A stretch of DNA of 8,048 nucleotides from an uncultured Anaerolineae bacterium (GTDB lineage: Bacteria; Chloroflexota; Anaerolineae; Anaerolineales; UBA4823). Within the stretch, counting starts at the first letter, position 1, and every line of letters begins with the position of its first letter. Made by a program: the position numbers and the translations under genes. The stretch covers positions 1-8,048 of the forward strand of contig CAKZNJ010000553.1 of the NCBI GenBank assembly GCA_937129505.1, given 5' to 3'. Below are positions 1 to 6,302 of the stretch, piece by piece. Below the pieces are notes generated by a model, which did no database searches, was not told the DNA's origin, and saw nothing but the letters and a program-made list of their open reading frames with translations.

Positions 1-347
1 GGTTTGCATTAGGGGCAACAAAAGCGGAGGTTGCTACTCAGATCGTCATCCCAGCTGCCCTGTCGGGTATTGCGGCTGCATTTATTCTGGCAATCTCTCG
101 CGCAATTGGGGAGACGATGATTGTTGCCATCGCTGCCGGGCAGCAACCCAAAATGACCCTTAACCCACTCGAGTCTATCGAAACCATGACAGCCTACATC
201 GTTCAAGTCAGTCTTGGAGATACGCCCCACCAAAGCATTGCCTATCAAACCATCTTTGCGGTTGGGATGTTGTTGTTTGTAATGACTTTAGTGATGAATA
301 TTATTAGTTATTTCTTTACGAAGCGATTTCGGGAGGTGTATGAATGA
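1..347 (+). CDS. pstC: PstC, phosphate ABC transporter permease (C-terminal part, 5' truncated by window edge)
   Basis: This is the last 114 residues of a phosphate-transporter inner-membrane permease; whole codons begin at base 3 and the frame is open to the window edge. PstC pairs with PstA to form the phosphate channel of the high-affinity PstSCAB importer. The visible part starts inside the cytoplasmic coupling (EAA-type) loop (FALGATKAEVATQIVIPAAL), followed by a membrane helix and the SRAIGETMIVAIAAG segment typical of PstC/PstA. A periplasmic stretch and a final helix (about the last 35 residues) end in the charged tail KRFREVYE. The stop TGA (345-347) overlaps the pstA start as ATGA, indicating translational coupling. 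Identity rests on motif recognition and on the order pstC-pstA-pstB-phoU. The N-terminal two thirds, and presumably pstS, lie upstream of the window. Confidence 0.93.
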   Translation, partial: FALGATKAEVATQIVIPAALSGIAAAFILAISRAIGETMIVAIAAGQQPKMTLNPLESIETMTAYIVQVSLGDTPHQSIAYQTIFAVGMLLFVMTLVMNIISYFFTKRFREVYE

Positions 348-1231
348 GGGCAACCAGTGCTATCCAAAATGCTACCTTTGAGAGACAGCTAGCTACCCGA
401 CAATTAAAGGGAAAAATCCTTGAAATTGTCGCTTTGATTGCGATACTTCTCGGAATAGCTGTCTTATTAACCCTACTCGTTGATGTTGTGATTGATGGTC
501 TCCCCTGGCTTCAACCCCGTCTGATTACCGAATTTCCCTCTCGCTTCGCAGAAAAATCCGGCTTACGGTCAGCTTTGCAGGGCTCAATTTGGTTAATGGT
601 CTTCACTGCGATCATGGTGGTGCCAATTGGTGTTGGCGCAGGAATCTATCTCGAGGAATTTGCCCCCAAAAACCGCCTTACCGAATTTATTGAGATCAAT
701 ATTGCCAATCTTGCAGGTGTTCCTTCTATTATTTACGGTTTGCTTGGATTGGGGTTATTCGTCCGAGGTTTAGGTCTAGGCAGGAGCTTATTGGCAGGTG
801 CATTGACGATGACCTTACTCGTACTACCGATCATCATTGTCACCACGCGTGAGGCCATTCGAGCTGTACCCCGTTCAATTCGCCTTGCTGCACTAGCACT
901 AGGCGCTAACGAGTGGGAAACCGCGCGCGATCATGTATTGGCTTACTCGCTGCCGGCAATCCTAACCGGCGTAATCTTGGCTATGTCACGCGCGATCGGT
1001 GAAACTGCTCCATTGATCACCATAGGTGCCTTGACCTACATTGCTTTTGACCTGCGAGGCCCGATGGATATGTTTACCGTGCTTCCCATTCAAATCTTCA
1101 ATTGGGTTTCTTTGCCCCAGAAAGACTTCCACGGCGTTGCAGCAGCAGGCATCATCATCCTACTCGCATTGCTTCTCTCAATGAATGCTATTGCCATTTG
1201 GTTGCGCAATAGATTATTCATCCGCTGGTAA
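344..1231 (+). CDS. pstA: PstA, phosphate ABC transporter permease
   Basis: This 295-residue inner-membrane permease is the second half of the PstCA phosphate channel, and its length is normal for the family. A long N-terminal hydrophobic helix lies at about residues 26-50. Further membrane segments lie at about 80-104, 120-142, 147-168, 203-230 and 266-287. The cytoplasmic coupling loop that docks on PstB is at 169-193 (REAIRAVPRSIRLAALALGA, then NEWET), carrying the EAA-type pattern with its conserved Gly. It is followed by the SRAIGETAPLITIGA signature (215-229) shared with PstC. The ATG at 344 lies in the ATGA overlap with pstC, so the start is well supported. The stop TAA (1229-1231) is 11 nt before pstB. 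No frameshift or missing element was seen. Confidence 0.95.
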   Translation: MRATSAIQNATFERQLATRQLKGKILEIVALIAILLGIAVLLTLLVDVVIDGLPWLQPRLITEFPSRFAEKSGLRSALQGSIWLMVFTAIMVVPIGVGAGIYLEEFAPKNRLTEFIEINIANLAGVPSIIYGLLGLGLFVRGLGLGRSLLAGALTMTLLVLPIIIVTTREAIRAVPRSIRLAALALGANEWETARDHVLAYSLPAILTGVILAMSRAIGETAPLITIGALTYIAFDLRGPMDMFTVLPIQIFNWVSLPQKDFHGVAAAGIIILLALLLSMNAIAIWLRNRLFIRW

Positions 1232-1242
1232 TAGGAGTATTT

Positions 1243-2034
1243 ATGAGCGACAACCATCAGATTATCCTCGAAGCTCGCAACCTGAATATCTATTATGGCA
1301 ACTTTTTAGCCGTCGCTGATGTAAACATGCATATCTACCGCCATCAAATTACGGCGATTATTGGCCCATCAGGTTGTGGGAAGTCTACGTTGATTCGAGC
1401 TTTCAATCGAATGAATGAACTAGTCCCAACCGCTCGCACAGAAGGAGAAATTTTATTTAACAACGAGAACATCTATCACCCCTCGATCGATCCAGTAGAA
1501 GTGCGGCGTCGCATAGGGATGGTATTTCAAAAGCCCAATCCCTTCCCAAAACCCATCTACGAGAATATCGCTTGGGGGCTGCGCATTAATGGCTTTAACG
1601 GGTCAAAATCACAACTGGACGATTTGGTTGAACAAGCTCTGCGGGACGCTGCCCTATGGGATGAAGTGAAGGACAAACTCAATCAAAGCGGCTTATCGCT
1701 ATCTGGCGGTCAACAACAACGGCTTTGCATTGCCCGAACAATCGCTCTCCGACCCGAAGTTATCCTAATGGATGAACCCGCTTCTGCTCTCGATCCAATA
1801 GCCACTCTCAGGATTGAGGAGCTAATGCAAGAGCTGAAGAAAAACTACACTATTATCATTGTCACCCATAACATGCAACAAGCCGCACGGGTATCAGATT
1901 ACACGGCAATGATGATGCTTGTCGATCAGGAACAACGATCGGGAACCGTTATTGAATTTGATCGCACGACCACCATCTTCACCAACCCGAAGGATAAGCG
2001 CACCGAAGATTATGTAACAGGTCGGTTTGGCTAA
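1243..2034 (+). CDS. pstB: PstB, phosphate ABC transporter ATP-binding protein
   Basis: This 263-residue cytoplasmic ATPase powers phosphate import through PstCA, and its length is typical. All nucleotide-binding elements are present: Walker A GPSGCGKST (41-49), Q-loop glutamine in MVFQKPNPFP (Q96), ABC signature LSGGQQQR (153-160), Walker B VILMDEPASALDP (173-185, catalytic E178) and the switch histidine in VTHNMQQAARVSD (H209). The run FQKPNPFPKPIYENI and the C-terminal TNPKDKRTEDYVTGRFG are characteristic of PstB rather than of other importer ATPases. An AGGAG ribosome-binding site at 1233-1237, 5 nt before the ATG, fixes the start. The gene lies 11 nt behind pstA and 53 nt ahead of phoU. 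Confidence 0.97.
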   Translation: MSDNHQIILEARNLNIYYGNFLAVADVNMHIYRHQITAIIGPSGCGKSTLIRAFNRMNELVPTARTEGEILFNNENIYHPSIDPVEVRRRIGMVFQKPNPFPKPIYENIAWGLRINGFNGSKSQLDDLVEQALRDAALWDEVKDKLNQSGLSLSGGQQQRLCIARTIALRPEVILMDEPASALDPIATLRIEELMQELKKNYTIIIVTHNMQQAARVSDYTAMMMLVDQEQRSGTVIEFDRTTTIFTNPKDKRTEDYVTGRFG

Positions 2035-2036
2035 AC

Positions 2037-2073
2037 TTTAAGAATCCTTAACTATTTTTATCAATGTTATAAT
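2037..2073 (+). promoter_or_regulatory. Possible internal promoter / Pho-box-like repeats before phoU
   Basis: The 53-nt gap between pstB and phoU is AT-rich and contains a perfect TATAAT (2068-2073). No good -35 lies at 17 nt; TTAACT (2048-2053) is only 14 nt away. TTTAAG (2037-2042), TTAACT (2048-2053) and the weaker TATCAA (2059-2064) are spaced 11 bp apart, one helical turn, as in PhoP/PhoB-type direct-repeat operators. This could give phosphate-responsive transcription of phoU. It is a weak pattern in an AT-rich stretch, and no regulator gene is visible. Confidence 0.25.
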
Positions 2074-2087
2074 TAATAAGTGAGGCA

Positions 2088-2771
2088 ATGATGCTACGAA
2101 AAACTTTCAGCCAAGAACTTCAACAGCTCAAGGATGATGTGATTGAATTGGGTAAGATCGTGCAACAGATGATCTTACAATCCGTTAGCGCCTTAAAAAA
2201 CAGAGATATCCAGTCCTCCCATCAGATTTTGGAGTTGGATAAAGAAGTCAACGCAAGACGATTTCAAATCGAAAATCAAGTGTTGGTTCTCATCGCCACC
2301 CAGCAACCAATGGCATACGATCTTCGTCTTTTAGCTTCCATTCTCGAAATTGCTGGCGAATTGGAACGAATCGGAGATTATGCCAAAGGGATTGCCCATA
2401 TCAATATTCGAATGGGCGATCTCCCGTTAATCAAACCCCTGATTGATATTCCCCGCATGGCTGAAAAATGTAGCGATATGCTCAACCGTGCACTGCAGGC
2501 ATTCTTACAAGAAGATGAAAAAACAGCCAGAGCAATCCCCCTCGAAGATGATGAAGTCGATTTTCTTTATTTACAAATTTATCGGGAGCTAATGACATTT
2601 ATCATCGAAGACCCAACAAAAATTGAGCGAGCCAATTGGCTACTCTGGGCAGCTCATAACCTGGAGCGTTCAGCGGATCGGGTGACAAATATTTGTGAAC
2701 GCACCATCTATGTCACAAGTGGTATCATGAAAGAAATTAGCAGCTCGGACGACGAGTTCAAAACTATGTAG
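2088..2771 (+). CDS. phoU: PhoU, phosphate signalling/transport regulator
   Basis: This 227-residue, nearly all-helical cytoplasmic protein has the length and two-repeat build of PhoU (two three-helix bundles). PhoU links the PstSCAB transporter to the phosphate-sensing histidine kinase and restrains phosphate uptake. Both repeats carry the conserved E-x3-D metal-site motif: ELERIGDYAKGI (E93...D97) and NLERSADRVTNICERTIY (E193...D197). The N-terminal FSQELQQLKDDVIELGKIV and the MAYDLRLLASILEI segment are also typical. Two ATGs are adjacent (2088 and 2091). GAGG at 2082-2085 is 2 nt from the first and 5 nt from the second, so the second may be the true start (226 aa). Last gene of the pst operon, followed immediately by a terminator. 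Confidence 0.94.
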   Translation: MMLRKTFSQELQQLKDDVIELGKIVQQMILQSVSALKNRDIQSSHQILELDKEVNARRFQIENQVLVLIATQQPMAYDLRLLASILEIAGELERIGDYAKGIAHINIRMGDLPLIKPLIDIPRMAEKCSDMLNRALQAFLQEDEKTARAIPLEDDEVDFLYLQIYRELMTFIIEDPTKIERANWLLWAAHNLERSADRVTNICERTIYVTSGIMKEISSSDDEFKTM

Positions 2772-2779
2772 GAAGGTAC

Positions 2780-2814
2780 ACAAGGTCGGGCTGTTGGTTC
2801 GACCTTGTTTTTTT
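2780..2814 (+). terminator. Intrinsic terminator after phoU
   Basis: A perfect 9-bp inverted repeat, ACAAGGTCG (2780-2788) and CGACCTTGT (2800-2808), encloses an 11-nt loop. The 3' arm runs straight into seven Ts (2808-2814). It starts 8 nt after the phoU stop and closes the pst operon. It argues that the next five genes are a separate transcription unit. Confidence 0.9.
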
Positions 2815-2819
2815 ATCTT

Positions 2820-2880
2820 TTTGCAAATGAACGATAATTGCTATCTTAAGCTGAGTCGGACGTAAATATTGTATAACCAT
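2820..2880 (+). promoter_or_regulatory. Probable promoter region of the radical SAM operon
   Basis: The only non-coding space between the phoU terminator and the next gene is about 85 nt, so the operon promoter is expected here. Candidate elements are TTGCAA (2821-2826) with TATCTT (2842-2847), a short 15-nt spacing, and TATAAC (2872-2877) without a convincing -35. I cannot choose between them; the placement rests mainly on context. Confidence 0.35.
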
Positions 2881-2899
2881 TTCGCGTCCAGAGGTAAAA

Positions 2900-3256
2900 A
2901 TGCGCCTTATAGGGACAATTTTTGCAGCAATCCTAATCTTTTTTGGTGTTCTCTTCATTTGGGGAGCATTCAGCCCTCAAGGCCAGTGGGGATGGATTAT
3001 TGTCGGGCTCATCAGTGTTTTTCTGGGGCTAGGCATTCTGTTTTTAGCCTATAGACCAAAAACCAAAGCTGGAGAGCAACAAACGCTAAAAGTTCAAATC
3101 GACTTGCCGGCAAACGTTAATTTGGACACGCTAAAGTGTCAATCATGTGGGGGTAACTTAACTATGGAGAATATTCAACTCGTTGCAGGCAGTCCAGTGG
3201 TTAACTGTCCTTACTGTCATTCTACCTACCAATTGACCGAAGAACCTAAATGGTGA
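2900..3256 (+). CDS. Small two-helix membrane protein with zinc-ribbon-like CxxC...CxxC tail
   Basis: This 118-residue protein matches no family I can name. Two hydrophobic helices (about residues 3-23 and 30-51, joined by a short AFSPQGQWG turn) form a membrane hairpin. They are followed by a soluble segment with two cysteine pairs, C80-QS-C83 and C103-PY-C106, 19 residues apart, the spacing expected for a small zinc ribbon that binds one metal ion through four cysteines. By the positive-inside rule the basic stretch YRPKTKAGEQ after helix 2 places the ribbon in the cytoplasm. AGAGG (2890-2894), 5 nt before the ATG, supports the start. It is the first gene after the terminator and overlaps the next gene by 7 nt, so it probably belongs to the tail-protein/radical SAM system. 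Role unknown: possibly an assembly or metal/redox helper. Confidence 0.82.
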   Translation: MRLIGTIFAAILIFFGVLFIWGAFSPQGQWGWIIVGLISVFLGLGILFLAYRPKTKAGEQQTLKVQIDLPANVNLDTLKCQSCGGNLTMENIQLVAGSPVVNCPYCHSTYQLTEEPKW

Positions 3257-4944
3257 CGACGGAACGTAAAATGGTTAAGAAAAGTGCCATCCTTTTTATC
3301 CTATTCGCAATTGTCTTAGTATTCGTATTAAACCCGGCACGGGCCCAAACCTACCAGTTTTCTGTTCCCAAAGAGACCGTGGATGTCTACTTTAATGAAG
3401 ATGGCACCTTATCGCTCTCTTATGAATTTTGGTTTGAAAACTCAGCAAATGCATCCCCGATTGATTTTATAGACATTGGTGTCCCTACACCAAATTATGA
3501 CCTATCATCCGTACAAGCGTACATTAACGGCATTCAAATTACTTCGATCGAAAAATCACCTTATGTAGATAATGGCATAGCACTTGGTTTAGGAGGATAT
3601 GCCATTCCACCAGGGGAGACAGGTATCGTTACTGTGTTTATCCCGAATATTCGTGGCGTTTTATATGTAGATAGCTCGGATGCAAATTATGTCAGTGCTG
3701 TTTTTTCGCCCACTTGGTTCAGCTCCGAGTACGTATCTGGGTTTACGGAGATGACCGTCACCTTTCACCTTCCCCAAGCGGTAAACCCTGATGAACCTCG
3801 CTGGCACCAATCACCCGGCTCATTTCCTTCAGAGCCACAAACCGGCTTTGATTCTGAGGGGCGGATCATCTATAGTTGGTATAACCCCCACGCGTTTGCT
3901 TCCGTTCAATACAAGTTCGGTGCCTCATTTCCCAAGCAATATATCCCTGAATCGGCTATCGTGGCTCAAAGTATCAACCTTGATTTCGTGTTCTCGCTGC
4001 TTTCCAATCTAATTTGTTTCGGTATCCCAGCTCTGTTCATCTTTATGTTTGTTTACGCATTTATAAAAGGACAACGACGCAAATTCGAGTATCTGCCGCC
4101 AAAAATTGCAATCGAAGGCAACGGCATCAAACGAGGCCTCACAGCTGTCGAAGCAGCAATACTTTTAGAACAACCACTGGATAAAGTGTTGACGATGATC
4201 CTGTTTTCAGTCATCAAGAAAGGTGCAGCGAGGGTTGTCCAAAAAAATCCTATTGAAATCGAAAAAGAAGTTGACGGAGGAGCTGAAAATCTCCGCCCCT
4301 ATGAGGTGAAATTTCTGGAAGCTTTGGACATCAAAGATAAGCAAAAGCGCGCAGAAGCATTGCAAGAAATGGTGATCAGCTTAGTGAGATCGGTTCAAAA
4401 TAAGATGCGTGGCTTTAGCCGCAAAGAGACAATTGCCTACTATAAGCAAATCGTTGATCGAGCTTGGAAACAAGTGGAAGAAGCCGATACTCCCGAGGTC
4501 AAAAGCGAGAAATTTAGCGAGGCAATGGAATGGACAATGCTGGATAAAGACTATGATGATCGTACCCGCCGAGTCTTTGAACGAGGTCCTGTCTTTGTCC
4601 CAAGCTGGTGGCATCGTTATGACCCCATTTACTCCTCTCGTGGAACGACAATGTCTACGCCTTCAACCTCCTTGCCAACTTCGTCCCAAGGTCCTACTTT
4701 TACGAGCGCCCCTCGACTACCTGGTGCAGACTTTGCCGCTTCGGTAGTAAATAGTGTTCAAAACATGTCTGCTTCTGTGATTGGAAATTTGGGTGACTTT
4801 ACTAGTAAAGTTACCAATAAGACCAATCCCCCTCCAGTGACAACATCCTCCCGCTCTTATTCTAGCGGTGGCAGAGGTTGTGCTTGTGCGTGCGCCTGTG
4901 CCTGCGCTGGATGTGCCTGTGCGTGTGCTGGCGGTGGTCGGTAA
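3250..4944 (+). CDS. DUF2207-like exported membrane protein with C-terminal (Cys-Ala)n tail
   Basis: This 564-residue protein has: a signal sequence (KK at 10-11, hydrophobic core 12-28, likely cleavage after ARA at about 32); an extracytoplasmic, probably beta-rich domain (about 34-240); one membrane helix (about 247-272); the basic stop KGQRRK; a cytoplasmic domain (about 280-445) whose KRGLTAVEAAILLEQPLDKV (294-313) resembles DUF2207-type proteins; a Ser/Thr/Pro-rich linker (about 460-538); and a tail, (CA)5-G-(CA)3-GGGR, at 543-564. Eight of its few cysteines are in the tail; C256 lies in the membrane helix. With this topology the tail is cytoplasmic and reachable by the enzymes encoded next. 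DUF2207-like proteins commonly end in Gly/Ser-rich low complexity, so the Cys-Ala repeat is the notable departure. Start: ATG 3250 overlaps the previous stop; ATG 3271 (residue 8), 7 nt after a GGA, is an equally good alternative with a neater signal peptide. Function unknown; best guess is the substrate of the downstream radical SAM enzyme. Confidence 0.85.
   Translation: MVTTERKMVKKSAILFILFAIVLVFVLNPARAQTYQFSVPKETVDVYFNEDGTLSLSYEFWFENSANASPIDFIDIGVPTPNYDLSSVQAYINGIQITSIEKSPYVDNGIALGLGGYAIPPGETGIVTVFIPNIRGVLYVDSSDANYVSAVFSPTWFSSEYVSGFTEMTVTFHLPQAVNPDEPRWHQSPGSFPSEPQTGFDSEGRIIYSWYNPHAFASVQYKFGASFPKQYIPESAIVAQSINLDFVFSLLSNLICFGIPALFIFMFVYAFIKGQRRKFEYLPPKIAIEGNGIKRGLTAVEAAILLEQPLDKVLTMILFSVIKKGAARVVQKNPIEIEKEVDGGAENLRPYEVKFLEALDIKDKQKRAEALQEMVISLVRSVQNKMRGFSRKETIAYYKQIVDRAWKQVEEADTPEVKSEKFSEAMEWTMLDKDYDDRTRRVFERGPVFVPSWWHRYDPIYSSRGTTMSTPSTSLPTSSQGPTFTSAPRLPGADFAASVVNSVQNMSASVIGNLGDFTSKVTNKTNPPPVTTSSRSYSSGGRGCACACACACAGCACACAGGGR
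4879..4941 (+). repeat. Codon repeat encoding the (Cys-Ala)5-Gly-(Cys-Ala)3-GlyGlyGlyArg tail
   Basis: Eight Cys-Ala dipeptide codon pairs lie in 4879-4908 and 4912-4929, split by one Gly codon (4909-4911) and followed by Gly-Gly-Gly-Arg (4930-4941). The Cys codons mix TGT and TGC, and the Ala codons mix GCT, GCG and GCC, so the hexamer repeats are not identical at DNA level. The final Gly codons also provide a G-rich stretch (GGTGG, 4933-4937) 6 nt before the next gene's ATG. Confidence 0.95.
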
Positions 4945-6302
4945 TGACCTCTTTTCCAAGTATCAGACGTAAAACATTGAAGATCTTCCCTCTAAAAAGG
5001 GGGCTTTATCGATTTCCCGAGATGGAGCAAAGGCATCGCATCACCCTTCACCTTAGGGTTGAAGAGGATCAAAATGCGGCCCTGATCGTCAATGGCAATA
5101 CTATTGTCTACCTCAATCCAACCGCAACCTGGATGATGTATCTTGCACTTTGCGATTATCCTATAAAAGCTGCGATCAACGAGCTGTCACGCATGTTTTC
5201 GGCTTCGAAAACCACCTTACAAAATGATTATCAGCAGTCAATTCTCGCTTTGAGTTCAATTCTTGAACGGGGCCATATATGCCTACACGAAAATCCCCAA
5301 GTAGAGATTCTCTTTCCTTTTGAACATCATCCTCAAGCTCCATTCCGAATGGATCTTGCCCTAACTTATCATTGTAATAACAATTGCTTTCATTGTTATA
5401 ACGACCCGCAACGCCATCCCAATGCTTTATCTATGACGGATTGGAAAGTCGTCATGGATAAACTCTGGGAGATCGGGGTTCCTCATATCGTTTTTACCGG
5501 TGGTGAACCGACCTTAATTGACGATCTCATCCCGCTCATTCAGTATGCAAAACATAAAGGGTTTATCATAGGATTGAATACCAATGGGAGAATGCTATCA
5601 TATGATGGCTATGCGAAGTCATTGCACGCTGCCGGTTTAGATCACATCCAAATAACCATCGAATCTTCTGACCCAAAAATTCATGACCAGATTGTCCAAA
5701 GGTCAGGTGCCTGGAAGCAGACCGTAGCTGGGATTAAGCACGCCCTCAGCACCCATCTCTTTGTAATGACCAACACAACGCTCTTACGCGAAAACCTCGC
5801 TTCCCTTCCCTCTACTCTCGAATTTCTCTCTTTGTTAGGTGTTCCTACCATCGGACTTAATGCTCTGATTTATTCAGGGCGTGGTTGCACTGTCTCGCAC
5901 CCCCTCTCAGAGAACGAGCTGTCCCCTGTCTTGGAGCTCGCTCAAAATTTTGTTGAGAAAAGCGGACAAAGGCTTATATGGTATACCCCTACTCATTATT
6001 GCAACTTTGATCCTATGTCTCTTAATTTAGGGATCAAAGGGTGCACGGCAGCCCTGTACAACATGTGTATCGAACCTAATGGTGATGTTCTACCTTGCCA
6101 ATCCTATTATTCTCCGCTGGGAAATATCCTCCAGGACAACTGGGAGTTGATTTGGCATCATCCTTTAGCCGAGGCATTGCGAAATCGAACTTATGCTTCA
6201 GAGCAATGCCAAGACTGCCTGCTTTTTGCACAGTGCGGAGGCGGTTGTCCACTTGCCCCGGCGAACCTCGCTTGGCAATCTCTCTCAAGGATTGAAACAT
6301 GA
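4944..6302 (+). CDS. Radical SAM/SPASM enzyme with N-terminal PqqD-like (RRE) domain
   Basis: This 452-residue cytoplasmic enzyme is likely the catalyst of the operon. Residues about 30-115 resemble the PqqD-like winged-helix domain that binds precursor peptides in RiPP pathways (LIVNGNTIVYLNPTA, then a helical part). The radical SAM domain follows (about 133-330), with C144-NNN-C148-FH-C151 for the SAM-bound 4Fe-4S cluster and the SAM-contact motif FTGGEPTL (184-191). A SPASM domain for auxiliary clusters covers about 365-440: C367, C375, C385 (in EPNGDVLPC), then C422-x2-C425-x5-C431-x3-C435. The usual last cysteine is absent; the protein ends 17 residues after C435. SPASM enzymes form thioether or C-C links, epimerise or otherwise modify peptides; which applies is unknown. 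The chosen start, ATG 4944, shares one base with the previous stop and has GGTGG 6 nt upstream. An in-frame TTG at 4878 would add a low-complexity extension translated from the tail region, and is unlikely. Confidence 0.9.
   Translation: MTSFPSIRRKTLKIFPLKRGLYRFPEMEQRHRITLHLRVEEDQNAALIVNGNTIVYLNPTATWMMYLALCDYPIKAAINELSRMFSASKTTLQNDYQQSILALSSILERGHICLHENPQVEILFPFEHHPQAPFRMDLALTYHCNNNCFHCYNDPQRHPNALSMTDWKVVMDKLWEIGVPHIVFTGGEPTLIDDLIPLIQYAKHKGFIIGLNTNGRMLSYDGYAKSLHAAGLDHIQITIESSDPKIHDQIVQRSGAWKQTVAGIKHALSTHLFVMTNTTLLRENLASLPSTLEFLSLLGVPTIGLNALIYSGRGCTVSHPLSENELSPVLELAQNFVEKSGQRLIWYTPTHYCNFDPMSLNLGIKGCTAALYNMCIEPNGDVLPCQSYYSPLGNILQDNWELIWHHPLAEALRNRTYASEQCQDCLLFAQCGGGCPLAPANLAWQSLSRIET

Noticed and set aside
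4409..4747. Overlapping 112-aa open frame inside the membrane-protein gene
   Set aside because: No recognisable domain; it lies wholly inside a well-supported gene in another frame.
4879..4929. CRISPR or other DNA-level repeat array
   Set aside because: The periodic unit is 6 nt, in frame and coding, with third-position variation; there are no spacers.
4878..4943. TTG-initiated N-terminal extension of the radical SAM gene giving a Cys/Leu/Arg-rich leader
   Set aside because: It is the +2-frame reading of the Cys-Ala tail codons. The ATG at 4944 overlaps the previous stop, has a G-rich site 6 nt upstream, and matches the start of the homologous region.
4717..4959. Antisense open frame of 80 aa across the tail
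   Set aside because: Its Thr/Ala/Gly-rich sequence is just the reverse complement of the Cys-Ala and Gly codons; no ribosome site or domain supports it.
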